60,625 bases of DNA from Desulfobacteraceae bacterium (GTDB taxonomy: Bacteria > Desulfobacterota > Desulfobacteria > Desulfobacterales > Desulfosalsimonadaceae), in the NCBI GenBank assembly GCA_021737045.1, contig JAIPES010000005.1, positions 1 through 60,625 of the forward strand. The letters are read 5' to 3'. The translations under genes were made by a program, and so were the position numbers. Each line of letters opens with the position of its first letter. The stretch's first letter is position 1. The notes below the pieces were generated by a model. It had not been told where the DNA came from. It worked only from the letters and a program-made list of their open reading frames with translations, and searched no databases. Shown piece by piece: positions 51,085 through 59,405 of this stretch.

Positions 51085-52545
51085 ATGAAAATACAAACCA
51101 CCTCCCAGTATATGGACAGCTTGAAAAAACTTTCCCCGGTGATTTATTATAAGGGGGTAAGGGTCGGCGATGTAACCACACACCCGGCTACCGCCCCCCA
51201 TGTCCGGGCCGCGGCCATGACTTACGCCCTGGCCAATATCGAGGAGTATGAGAACCTGGCCACAGCCACATCCCATTTGACCGGAAATACAATCAGCCGG
51301 TTCACCCATATTCACCAGAATGTTGAAGACCTGATCAAAAAGGTGAAGCTGCTTCGTGTACTGGGTCAGAAAACCGCAACCTGCTTTCAGCGTTGTGTGG
51401 GCTTTGACGGGATCAACGCGGTTTATTCGGTTGCCTACGAAATCGACAAAAAGCACGGTACCGGATATTTCGAACGGTTCAAAAACTGGCTGACGCGTAT
51501 TCAGGATGAAAATCTGATGGTTGTTGGTGCCATGACCGATCCCAAAGGGGATCGCTCCAAAAAACCTTCAGAGCAGACAGATCTGGATCAGTACCTTCGC
51601 ATATCAGAGCGCCGGAGTGACGGAATTGTGATCCGCGGGGCCAAGCTTCATATGACCGGGGCGGTCAATTCCCATGAAATCCTTGTTATGCCCACAACAG
51701 CTATGGATGAAGCCTCCAGGGACTATTCCGTGGCTTGCGCATTGCCCGTGGATGCTCCCGGTGTTACCATGATTTATGGCCGCCAGGCAAACGACAGTCG
51801 CCGGGATTTAAAAGAGAGTATTGATGTGGGCAACCCCTCTTTTGGAAGCGTGGGCGGGGAGGCAACCATTGTTTTCAATGATGTTTTTGTTCCCTGGGAA
51901 AATGTATTCATGGACGGGGAGTATGATTTCACCGGTGATCTGGTCTATCGCTTTGCCGCTCACCATCGTGCCAATTACGGAGCCTGCAAAACCGGGTTGA
52001 TGGATGTTCTTACCGGAGCCGTCAGCTATCTGTCCCAGATTCAGGGGGCCGCCAAAGGATCTCATGTCCGCGATAAGATAACGGAAATGATACACTTGAG
52101 CGAAACCCTCTACAGTTCCTCCATTGCCTGTTCAGCGGAAGGCAGGCCCACGGATTCCGGCGCTTTTATGGTCGATACAATGCTTGCCAATGTCTGCAAA
52201 CACAATGTCACCCGGTTTCATTTTGAGGTGGCCCGATTGGCTGTGGATCTTGCCGGTGGATTTATTGCAACCCTTCCCAGTGAACACGATCTTCACAGCG
52301 AAGACGTCGGCCATCTGGTTGAAAAATATTTTACCGGCGTATCCGGTGTTCCGGTAGAGGACCGAATCAAGATCGGTCGGCTCATTGAGGCCATGACCGG
52401 TGGGACGGCCATGGTTGAGTCCATGCACGGCGCCGGGTCACCCCAGGCTCAGCGGGTTATGATCCTGCGCGAGGGCAAGTTGGAGGAAAAGATCAATCTG
52501 GCCAGGGCCTTAATCGGGCTTTCATCAAAAGACGAGCAAACCTAG
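51085..52545 (+). CDS. 4-hydroxybutyryl-CoA dehydratase (AbfD-like)
   Basis: The 486-residue enzyme has all the AbfD features visible: [4Fe-4S] ligands C100-x3-C104 (CFQRC), H294 and C301, with Y298 and K302; Thr191 in HMTGAV; Glu259 in GGEATIVF; and the C-terminal ESMHGAGSPQAQRVMI. AbfD dehydrates 4-hydroxybutyryl-CoA to crotonyl-CoA through a ketyl radical. It is thus a better match to the true dehydratase than the paralogue at 43181. The start at 51085 is chosen because GGAGAT lies just upstream. It closes the catabolic cluster. Confidence 0.88.
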   Translation: MKIQTTSQYMDSLKKLSPVIYYKGVRVGDVTTHPATAPHVRAAAMTYALANIEEYENLATATSHLTGNTISRFTHIHQNVEDLIKKVKLLRVLGQKTATCFQRCVGFDGINAVYSVAYEIDKKHGTGYFERFKNWLTRIQDENLMVVGAMTDPKGDRSKKPSEQTDLDQYLRISERRSDGIVIRGAKLHMTGAVNSHEILVMPTTAMDEASRDYSVACALPVDAPGVTMIYGRQANDSRRDLKESIDVGNPSFGSVGGEATIVFNDVFVPWENVFMDGEYDFTGDLVYRFAAHHRANYGACKTGLMDVLTGAVSYLSQIQGAAKGSHVRDKITEMIHLSETLYSSSIACSAEGRPTDSGAFMVDTMLANVCKHNVTRFHFEVARLAVDLAGGFIATLPSEHDLHSEDVGHLVEKYFTGVSGVPVEDRIKIGRLIEAMTGGTAMVESMHGAGSPQAQRVMILREGKLEEKINLARALIGLSSKDEQT

Positions 52546-52577
52546 ACGCTTTGATTTGGCAAAAGTTCTTCGGCTTG

Positions 52578-52793
52578 TCAGGCCTCAAATGCAATACCCT
52601 TGCTTCGGATTTTTTCAATGATATTGTCGAGCTGGGCCTGGTCGCAGTCAGTGATGCGGTAGACGTTTTTGACCCCGTCAGTGAACATGAGCACCACGTC
52701 GCCGTTTTCATCAATATGTCCCTTGCGGATGTAATCGGTTGACAGCCAGGGTTCCAGGGCTTCGAGAAACTGGGTTAAAGAGCAGGTGTTCAT
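52578..52793 (-). CDS. Hypothetical protein, 71 residues
   Basis: A small acidic soluble protein, NTCSLTQFLEALEPWLSTD then ENGDVVLMFTDGVKNVYRITDCDQAQLD, with a beta-strand and helix pattern. It has no signal or membrane segment. It is 26 bases downstream of the WecG-STAS gene on the same strand, with AAGGAG about 11 bases upstream of the ATG, and is convergent with the dehydratase gene. It could be a small partner of the STAS/phosphatase module, but nothing in the sequence shows that. Confidence 0.65.
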   Translation of the reverse strand: MNTCSLTQFLEALEPWLSTDYIRKGHIDENGDVVLMFTDGVKNVYRITDCDQAQLDNIIEKIRSKGIAFEA

Positions 52794-52819
52794 AGAAAAA
52801 ACATCTCCTTGGGTTTGTT

Positions 52820-54358
52820 TTAAATATTGTCAGACAGCAGTTTTTCGGCTGCAGGGATGTCTTCAGTGACGAAAAAGAATTTGTCAAGCCGTAAAATTTC
52901 AAACATCTGTTGCACCTGGGGCGTGAGGCCGCAGAAAACGCAGGTGCGCCCGTTTCTTGCCGCATGACGCTGGATCTGAATAAACAGATGCATGCCCGCG
53001 CTGTCAATAAATTTTAATTCCGCCAGATTAAATATGGCGTTTCGATCCCCTATGGTTTCGATGACCGATTCCATGTCCATACCCGCGGCACTGGGGGCGT
53101 CGAGCTGGCCGTAGAGATGAAAGACCGTGGCACTGCCCCGGATTACGGCAAGATAATAAAACGAGGAACCCCGGGAATTGCGGGACAAAAGTTCAATGGC
53201 CGCATTCTGGTCCGGCAGAATGCTTTTTTCGAAAAAATCCAGGGTGCGGCTGACTTTGAAAAACCGGTAAACCGGGGGACGGACGCCCACAAGGAAAATC
53301 TGCCGGTTTTCGGCCGCAGCCGTCCGCCACAGGGCAAGCAGCAGGCCGAGGCCGGAGGAGTCCATGAAATACACACCGGAAAGATCAAGGACAATCTTGG
53401 GCGCCTGGCGGATCATGCTTTTGAGTTCATCCTTGATCTCCCCGATAACAGATGCGTCCAGGGGATCGGGCAGGACAATGATTTTTAAAATGGTTCCCTG
53501 AGGGGAGCGGGACATGCTGGCTTTTACCGAGGCCGTTGGCGGGCGGGCATGAAACAGTTTATGGACCAGGTGCTGGTACTGCTGGTAGACGACAATGGGC
53601 AGCAATTTGAATCCAAATACCACGGGTGTGTGAAGAAGCTGGCGCCAGATACTGAAAAAAAACAGGGAGAAATTTCCGCCCCTGCCCTGCAGGTGTCTGG
53701 CAATGCCTGATGTGATCTGCCGTGAGCCGGTAAAGGCAAGAGTGACGGGAATGTTTAGCCGATGCCGGTGCCGGGCCAGCCAGGACCCAACCCGCGGATC
53801 CTGCAGGTCAATAAGAAGAAAGTCAGCGTAAGAGCTGTTGATTTCATCCTGCAACCCGATGTCAGAGCTGTTGTCCGGTTTTGGGTTGTGGCGGCTGCCA
53901 AATGCCACCCAGCCCGCCATCCGGAGATCCGGATAGGCCGCTCGGACCAGATCCGCTGCGGCATTTACCTCCCGGCTGCTGCTGCCCACCAAAAACAGGC
54001 TTTTTTGTTTTTTTTCAGCAAGCCTTAGAAACTTGTCAAACCATTGATCCCCGGAAAAAGGCGGTTTGAGCCGGGTACCCATACTGCGGGCTGCCCAGGC
54101 AGTGGCCCGTCCCATGGGCATCATCAGATCCGAATGGCGCATGGCGTTGATCCAGTCCCGGCTCTGCTCGAAAGGGGCATTTGGTTTTGCATTCAGTCTG
54201 ATTATGGTATCGGCATCCACAGCCACGGCAAGGCGGGGCCGGCCGTCTCTTGCATAGGCCCCCGCCATGGAAAAGATCCGGTCCACGGCTTCATCCAGTC
54301 CCAGGTTGTCAATGGGAACGCCCAGAAGAACTGTGGTTTCAAAAAGTGCAGGTTTCAT
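52820..54358 (-). CDS. WecG/TagA-like domain fused to two STAS domains
   Basis: Residues 1-272 follow the WecG/TagA/CpsF N-acetylmannosaminyl-transferase fold (LGVPIDNLGLDEAVDRIF, FLVGSSSREVNAAADLV). But residues conserved in that family have changed: the T.N motif reads VDAD (47-50), the PDG motif reads P-M82-G, and PKQE reads P-R-V-G (188-191). Residues 288-385 form a STAS domain with D333-S334-S335-G, the anti-sigma-antagonist phosphoserine motif; residues 405-510 form a second with D452-S453-A-G. So the protein looks like a pseudo-glycosyltransferase carrying two switchable STAS domains. The ATG at 54358 is 2 bases after the uppP stop; ATG 54367 is an alternative. The receiver-PP2C-HATPase protein upstream is the likely kinase/phosphatase. 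Confidence 0.8.
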   Translation of the reverse strand: MKPALFETTVLLGVPIDNLGLDEAVDRIFSMAGAYARDGRPRLAVAVDADTIIRLNAKPNAPFEQSRDWINAMRHSDLMMPMGRATAWAARSMGTRLKPPFSGDQWFDKFLRLAEKKQKSLFLVGSSSREVNAAADLVRAAYPDLRMAGWVAFGSRHNPKPDNSSDIGLQDEINSSYADFLLIDLQDPRVGSWLARHRHRLNIPVTLAFTGSRQITSGIARHLQGRGGNFSLFFFSIWRQLLHTPVVFGFKLLPIVVYQQYQHLVHKLFHARPPTASVKASMSRSPQGTILKIIVLPDPLDASVIGEIKDELKSMIRQAPKIVLDLSGVYFMDSSGLGLLLALWRTAAAENRQIFLVGVRPPVYRFFKVSRTLDFFEKSILPDQNAAIELLSRNSRGSSFYYLAVIRGSATVFHLYGQLDAPSAAGMDMESVIETIGDRNAIFNLAELKFIDSAGMHLFIQIQRHAARNGRTCVFCGLTPQVQQMFEILRLDKFFFVTEDIPAAEKLLSDNI

Positions 54359-54360
54359 GT

Positions 54361-55173
54361 TCACCATGCCAGAAGGACAATCACCCCCCCTACAATCCAG
54401 CAATAGGGAGCAAAAAAAGCCAGTTTTCCTTTTTTCACCAGGTATACCAGCAGCGACAGGGCGGCGTATCCCATGATCCCGGCAGCAGCCGTTCCTGCCA
54501 GGATTACCGGTAAATGGGCGGTTCCGGTGATGGGTGCGTCTATTGCGTTGAGCAGTGCGGCCCCGGCAATGGCCGGAATGGAGAGCAGAAACGAAAACCG
54601 GGCCGCAGTGGTCCGGTCAATGCCCAGGTAAAGGGCTGCGGCAATGGTGGCCCCGGAGCGCGAAACACCCGGAATAATGGCCATACCCTGGGCAATGCCG
54701 ATCAGCAGGGAACTGCCGGTACCGGGCACGGAATTTGACAGGTCCGGCTGCTGTTTATACCGGGTAAACCACATCCAAAAGCCGGTGACAATCAGCATGA
54801 ATCCCACAAGCAGAACCGAGGAAAAAAGCCGATCCCCAATGCCGTGAAATCCTATGCCAATGATTGCCGTGGGGATCGATCCGGCAAAGATCAGGCCTGC
54901 TAAGCGCACTTCAGAAGGCGTGGGCTGCCGGCTGCGCCATTGCCTGTTGAACAGCCATTTTCCGGTTTGCGTTACAATGGCGGCAATGTCTTTGCGAAAA
55001 TAGATGCTCACGGCTGCCAGCGTGCCCATGTGCACAGCCACGTCAAAGGCCAGTTCCGGGTCTTTAAGGCCCAGCAGATTTTGAAACAATACAAGGTGGC
55101 CGGAACTGCTCACCGGCAGAAATTCGGTCACCCCCTGGATGATTCCCAAAGCAATGGCCTGGAGAAAGGTCAT
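54361..55173 (-). CDS. uppP: Undecaprenyl-diphosphatase UppP (BacA)
   Basis: UppP recycles the lipid carrier undecaprenyl pyrophosphate for peptidoglycan and surface glycan synthesis. The 270-residue integral membrane protein has the motifs GVTEFLPVSSSGHL and the PGVSRSGATIAAAL loop, each with the active-site Glu/Ser/Arg residues, and many hydrophobic segments. The start (55173) comes one base after the stop of the upstream phosphatase gene, and its own stop is 2 bases before the WecG-STAS gene. This tight packing ties lipid-carrier recycling to the STAS signalling module. Confidence 0.93.
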   Translation of the reverse strand: MTFLQAIALGIIQGVTEFLPVSSSGHLVLFQNLLGLKDPELAFDVAVHMGTLAAVSIYFRKDIAAIVTQTGKWLFNRQWRSRQPTPSEVRLAGLIFAGSIPTAIIGIGFHGIGDRLFSSVLLVGFMLIVTGFWMWFTRYKQQPDLSNSVPGTGSSLLIGIAQGMAIIPGVSRSGATIAAALYLGIDRTTAARFSFLLSIPAIAGAALLNAIDAPITGTAHLPVILAGTAAAGIMGYAALSLLVYLVKKGKLAFFAPYCWIVGGVIVLLAW

Positions 55174-55174
55174 G

Positions 55175-56824
55175 TCAATCCTTTGCAAACAGAAGGATTT
55201 GGATGCGGGCCGAATTAATGCCGGCAGCTTCATCCCGGTGGTAAGAGATGTGATCCACAAACTGGGAAATCAGGTAACAGCCCATTCCGTTTTCACGGGA
55301 TCCGTCAAGCACCGGGGGCGCTACGGATGTGGGATCAAATGATTTTCCGGGATCACGGAACGCCATTTCAATGCGATCTGTATAAGCTGTTGCAATAATA
55401 TGGATTTCGTGGCCGGCAGCCTGGTCCAGGCCATGTTTGATGATATTGGCCACCAGCTCTGTTGCCGCCACTTCCAGCTGGGAGATGCGAAGTTCATCCA
55501 GGCTGCCGGCCCCGTGTTCCCGGCAGAAATTACGGATAAAGAATCGCACCTTTTTGAGGTTTTCCAGATCGCTGTCTATGCTTAAAGACCTGGAAGACAA
55601 GACCCGGTCCGGTCGGTTCCGGGGTTGAATTTTTGTGCACACGCAGGTAAAATCGTCTGAAAACACTTCTGTTTCCGTAAAACCCACCACATCGTTGTAA
55701 ATGGCACCAATCATGGCATTTTCGTCCATTTCTGCGTTTTTCTCCACCAGGGCCGCAAGCCGGTCCTCTCCGTATAAATTTCCATCCGGATCGGCCGCTT
55801 CGGTCACCCCGTCGGAATAGAACACAAACATGTCGCCCGGGGCAAAGGATACGGTCATCTGCTGAAACGGCGTGGTTTCCGGAAAACCCAGGGGCATGTT
55901 CACCCCGCTGAGCAAGTGGGTGCGGCTTTCGGCTTTTTTCCAGTGAATGGTCCGGACGTGGCCGCAATCCACGAAAACAAACCGGTGCCGCACAAGATCA
56001 AACCGGCCGTAGCAAAAGGTGACAAAGGTTTCCAGTTCCTTCATCTGTTCAATCATATGGCGGTGAACTCCGGCCACAATCTTTTCCGGATCGGGTTGGC
56101 CTTTTTGCTCCGGCAGGGACCGGGTTTCGTTGATAACCCGCAAAAACGCGCTTTTCAAGGCAGCGGCCATGAATGCCGCCATGATCCCCTTGCCCATGAT
56201 ATCGGCCACCACCACGTCGAGGCTGTCCGGGCTCAGCTGGATGAAATCGTAGAAATCCCCGTCAATCTGCTGGGAGGGAATGGTCATGCGGGCAATCTGC
56301 ATCCCGGGCAAATCCGCGGGAGGTCGGCCCAGGAGCAGGGAGTGCTGGATCTGGGTGGCCACGAAAAGCTGATGCTGCCGGGCCTGCTCCAGCTTTTTTT
56401 CCGCTGTTTTCAAACGCCTGGCCTGGCGGCAGGTTTCCACGGACTTGTCCACCAGGGCGGCCACTTGCCCTGGATTAAAGGGCTTGGTCACATAATCAAG
56501 TGCTCCCTGTTTCATGGCCTCCACAGCATTGGCAATGTTTTCGCTTGCCGTGAGCATCAGCGGGGCCATGTCCGGATAGTGCAGCCGGATGTAGCGGAGG
56601 CAGTAAAGCCCGTCGCCCTCGGGCATTTTCAGATCCAGCACCGCTGAGGCGATGTTGTCGGAGAGCTGTTCCACCGCCTCTTTGCCGGTTTTGGCGCAGA
56701 CCACATGATAGCCGCTTTTTTCCAGTTTTCTGCGCAGCAGCAGGCGCGTGGCAGGGTCGTCATCTGCCACCAGCACCCACGGCGCCCCGGCGCCGGTATG
56801 TTGTGATTTGTCAAAATCGGCCAT
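55175..56824 (-). CDS. Receiver-PP2C phosphatase-HATPase partner-switching protein
   Basis: The 549-residue protein joins three signalling modules: a receiver (residues 16-130; D64 in VLDLKMPEGDG, K114 in VTKPF), a SpoIIE/RsbU-type PP2C Ser/Thr phosphatase (about 160-400; IDGDFYDF, VVADIMGKG, FYSDGVTEAAD, SDDFT), and a C-terminal HATPase_c domain of the RsbW/SpoIIAB type (about 410-547; ATELVANIIKHG, NGMGCYLI). Such proteins can both phosphorylate and dephosphorylate STAS-domain Ser residues. The two STAS domains encoded two genes downstream are the obvious substrates. No cognate histidine kinase for the receiver lies nearby. Confidence 0.92.
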   Translation of the reverse strand: MADFDKSQHTGAGAPWVLVADDDPATRLLLRRKLEKSGYHVVCAKTGKEAVEQLSDNIASAVLDLKMPEGDGLYCLRYIRLHYPDMAPLMLTASENIANAVEAMKQGALDYVTKPFNPGQVAALVDKSVETCRQARRLKTAEKKLEQARQHQLFVATQIQHSLLLGRPPADLPGMQIARMTIPSQQIDGDFYDFIQLSPDSLDVVVADIMGKGIMAAFMAAALKSAFLRVINETRSLPEQKGQPDPEKIVAGVHRHMIEQMKELETFVTFCYGRFDLVRHRFVFVDCGHVRTIHWKKAESRTHLLSGVNMPLGFPETTPFQQMTVSFAPGDMFVFYSDGVTEAADPDGNLYGEDRLAALVEKNAEMDENAMIGAIYNDVVGFTETEVFSDDFTCVCTKIQPRNRPDRVLSSRSLSIDSDLENLKKVRFFIRNFCREHGAGSLDELRISQLEVAATELVANIIKHGLDQAAGHEIHIIATAYTDRIEMAFRDPGKSFDPTSVAPPVLDGSRENGMGCYLISQFVDHISYHRDEAAGINSARIQILLFAKD

Positions 56825-56839
56825 GGCCGCAATCTGGCA

Positions 56840-57661
56840 CTAGGGGGAAAAAGAGTCAATGGGTTTGTGTGCCGGCGGGTGTTCCATGACCTGGTCAACC
56901 AGCCAGTCAAAAACAGCCTTGTCTTCAAGATCGGGCTTGCCGCCTTTTGCCACCATATCTTCAACGGCTTTTTTTGACGTTCGGCCGGTGCCGGCCACAG
57001 CTGTGTGAAACAGATTCAACCGGTTTTCCGGAGGGAAAAACAGAATCAGGGGATTGCCGAAAACCGGGGCGTCATTTCTGTCCACGCCTCGTTGTCCCCA
57101 GATCCAGGTTTCCGGCAGTTTTGCAGATGCAGGGGCCGGGCGCAGATCCAGCAGTTCCCCAAAAAGTTCCAGAGATTCCACAACGTCGCCGGGTGCTGCA
57201 GCCTCCAGACCGGCTGCTCCCTGGCGGCCAAGGGCGGAAATGTCCTCCCGGCTGTAGTCCAGGTCAAGCTTATGGACGCACTGGCCGTGGACCATCATGA
57301 GGGTTTCGGTTTTTCTGGATACCACCACATCCTTGTCATTTAATATGCGCATGGCGTTTCGTATGGAAAGCATTTCTTTTAGGACAGGGTTTTTGCGCAT
57401 CACCACGTCGGCCGGATTTGTGCGGTAGACCGGCAGTTCGGCGTCGAGCACAATAATTTCCGGCAAATCCGCATTAAAATCCCGGCTCAGCATTTCCGTG
57501 TCCCGCTCAATCCGTTTCTGATACCCGGCTTTGTCCAGCAGTTGGCGCATTGCGTTCTTGTCTATATGCGTGCCGTTTTCCGTGGGTGTCAGCGAGGTCA
57601 GCACCTGCCGGGTCAGTCGGTCGATTTCAATTTTCTGCTTTAGGTTTTGTTTAAATGACAT
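56840..57661 (-). CDS. Unknown protein in the signalling operon, 273 residues
   Basis: The product starts MSFKQNLKQKIEIDRLTRQV and is soluble, with no signal or membrane segment. Visible features are a helical N-terminus, LPEIIVLDAELPVYR, a segment KDVVVSRKTETLMMVHGQC resembling a beta-rich core, and a C-terminal helix (KAVFDWLVDQVMEHPP). The ATG at 57661 is chosen over a longer frame because it follows the ligase stop by 13 bases. It lies 15 bases upstream of the phosphatase gene, so it is almost certainly co-transcribed. The family is not recognised; a regulator or input protein for the switch is possible. Confidence 0.75.
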   Translation of the reverse strand: MSFKQNLKQKIEIDRLTRQVLTSLTPTENGTHIDKNAMRQLLDKAGYQKRIERDTEMLSRDFNADLPEIIVLDAELPVYRTNPADVVMRKNPVLKEMLSIRNAMRILNDKDVVVSRKTETLMMVHGQCVHKLDLDYSREDISALGRQGAAGLEAAAPGDVVESLELFGELLDLRPAPASAKLPETWIWGQRGVDRNDAPVFGNPLILFFPPENRLNLFHTAVAGTGRTSKKAVEDMVAKGGKPDLEDKAVFDWLVDQVMEHPPAHKPIDSFSP

Positions 57662-57674
57662 GGCTGTTTTTCCG

Positions 57675-59405
57675 CTAATCTTGCATCCGCGACGGCTCAC
57701 CCCCGGGAAGGCCGAGTTCCCGGGCCCGCAGCACCCTTCGCAAAAGTTTGCCGCTGATGGTTTTGGGCAGTTTGTCAAGAAAGACCAACTCGCGCACCAG
57801 CAGTTCAGATGAGAGGTTGCCTTTTAAAAATGCCCGGATTTCATAGTTGAGCCGGTTGGACGGCGTATAGCCCTGTTTTAGGGTGACGTAAGCCTTGAGA
57901 TGTGAGATGCCCCGGCCCGGCTCCCGGCCCTTGGAGATGACTGCGGCTTCGGCCACGGCCGGATGCATGCACAGCACCTGCTCGATTTCAAACGGGCCGA
58001 TGACCTTGTCGTCTCCGGCCTTGATCAGATCATCATTTCTGCCCTGATGATAAAAATAACCCTCTTCGTCTTCCACTGCAATGTCTCCGGTGACAAACCA
58101 GCCGTTTTTAAAATATCCGGCAAACCGGTCCGGCTCCTTCCAGATCTGCGACATCTGTCCCGGCCACCCGGGCCGCAGGGCCAGTTCCCCCAGGGAAAGC
58201 GCCGGCAGGGGTTCGCCGTTGTCATCCAGGATAGCCGCCTCAATGCCCGGCAGGGGCCGGCCCATGGATCCGGGTTTGATATCTGCGCCAGGCAGGTTGG
58301 CAATGCAGATCATGCCGGTTTCCGTCATCCACCAGGTGTCATGGGGCGTGGCTCCGATATGCTGCCGGGTCCAGTAGAGCATTTCCGGCGTCAGGGGGGC
58401 GCCCACGGTGCAGATGTGGGTTAAGGCAGACAGGTCGTATCGGGTGGGCAGATCATCGCCGGCTTCCATGAGATCGCGCAGCACCCGCGGCGTGGTGTAC
58501 CAGGTGGTGATCCCCAAATCCTCAAGCGCCCTGTACCAGTTGGCCGCGGTAAATGGCTGGCGGATGATTACGCTTGTGATCCCGCAGAGCCAGGGGGCAA
58601 AGGCGCCGTAAACCGTGCCCGTGACCCAGGCCGGATCTGCGTCGGTCCACAACACCGTGTCGTCCTTGAAATTCAGAACCCACCTGGCCGTCGTTTGCAT
58701 CCCGGTCATGTCCGAGTGCGTGTGTACAATGCCTTTTGGCGGCCGGGTGGAACCCGAGGTGTAGATCAGGTACAGGGGAGTGTCAGGCGGCACCATGGCT
58801 GTGGGAAATTCAGCGGACATGGTCTCTGCCATGTTTTCAATGATGGTTTCCTGTTCAAACAGCTCCGGCGCCGGGCCGCATACCAGCAGAATATGGGCGA
58901 GCCGGGCACTCAGGTCCACCGGAATTTGTTCCGCCAGATCCGGGTGGGTCAGCACGGCCCGGGGTGAAATATTGTCCAGGCGTACTTCCAGTTCATAGAA
59001 CCCGGAAGTGGAAAACACCGGGCAGAACAGCACGCCCATGCGGGCAGCCCCGGCCATGGCAAAATAGGTTTCCGGGCAGGGCGGCAGAAACAAAAGCAGC
59101 CGGTCGCCTTCGGCAAAGCCGAACCGGGTCAGCAGGTTGGCCCATCTGGCCGACATATCGCGCATCTGGCGGTAGGAAAAGATTGTGCGGGAGCCGTTGG
59201 CCTCAAATATCAGGGCCGGATGATCGGCCTTTTGGGGATCATCGGCCCAAAAGTCCAGGGATTCGGCAATAATGTTGACCTGGCCGGTGTTTTGCCGGCA
59301 CAGTTGTTTTTCCGCCTGTTTCCAGGAAAACGTCTGCCGGGCCCGGCTGTAGTCCCGAAGGTTTGCAAGCTCCGGGGCGACCGCAGGAATGCGGGCTTTG
59401 ATCAT
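57675..59405 (-). CDS. AMP-forming acyl-CoA synthetase (acetyl-CoA-synthetase-like)
   Basis: The 576-residue ANL enzyme resembles medium-chain or acetyl-CoA synthetases: TWYTTPRVLRDLMEAG, DTWWMTETGMICIANLPG, the hinge GDIAVEDEEGYFYHQGRNDDLIK, and the catalytic Lys in PKTISGKLLRRVL. The P-loop reads YTSGSTRPPKG where the family has STGxPKG, an unusual Gly-to-Arg change that may alter adenylation. The start overlaps the HDAC-type gene stop (ATGA). In acetyl-CoA synthetases this catalytic Lys is acetylated to switch off activity; the adjacent deacetylase may reverse that. Confidence 0.9.
   Translation of the reverse strand: MIKARIPAVAPELANLRDYSRARQTFSWKQAEKQLCRQNTGQVNIIAESLDFWADDPQKADHPALIFEANGSRTIFSYRQMRDMSARWANLLTRFGFAEGDRLLLFLPPCPETYFAMAGAARMGVLFCPVFSTSGFYELEVRLDNISPRAVLTHPDLAEQIPVDLSARLAHILLVCGPAPELFEQETIIENMAETMSAEFPTAMVPPDTPLYLIYTSGSTRPPKGIVHTHSDMTGMQTTARWVLNFKDDTVLWTDADPAWVTGTVYGAFAPWLCGITSVIIRQPFTAANWYRALEDLGITTWYTTPRVLRDLMEAGDDLPTRYDLSALTHICTVGAPLTPEMLYWTRQHIGATPHDTWWMTETGMICIANLPGADIKPGSMGRPLPGIEAAILDDNGEPLPALSLGELALRPGWPGQMSQIWKEPDRFAGYFKNGWFVTGDIAVEDEEGYFYHQGRNDDLIKAGDDKVIGPFEIEQVLCMHPAVAEAAVISKGREPGRGISHLKAYVTLKQGYTPSNRLNYEIRAFLKGNLSSELLVRELVFLDKLPKTISGKLLRRVLRARELGLPGGEPSRMQD

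Noticed and set aside
43181-52545. Labelling both AbfD-type proteins as 4-hydroxyphenylacetate 3-monooxygenases
   Set aside because: The Fe-S ligand pattern C-x3-C and H-x6-C, with Tyr and Lys, is present, which fits the dehydratase branch and an anaerobic context.
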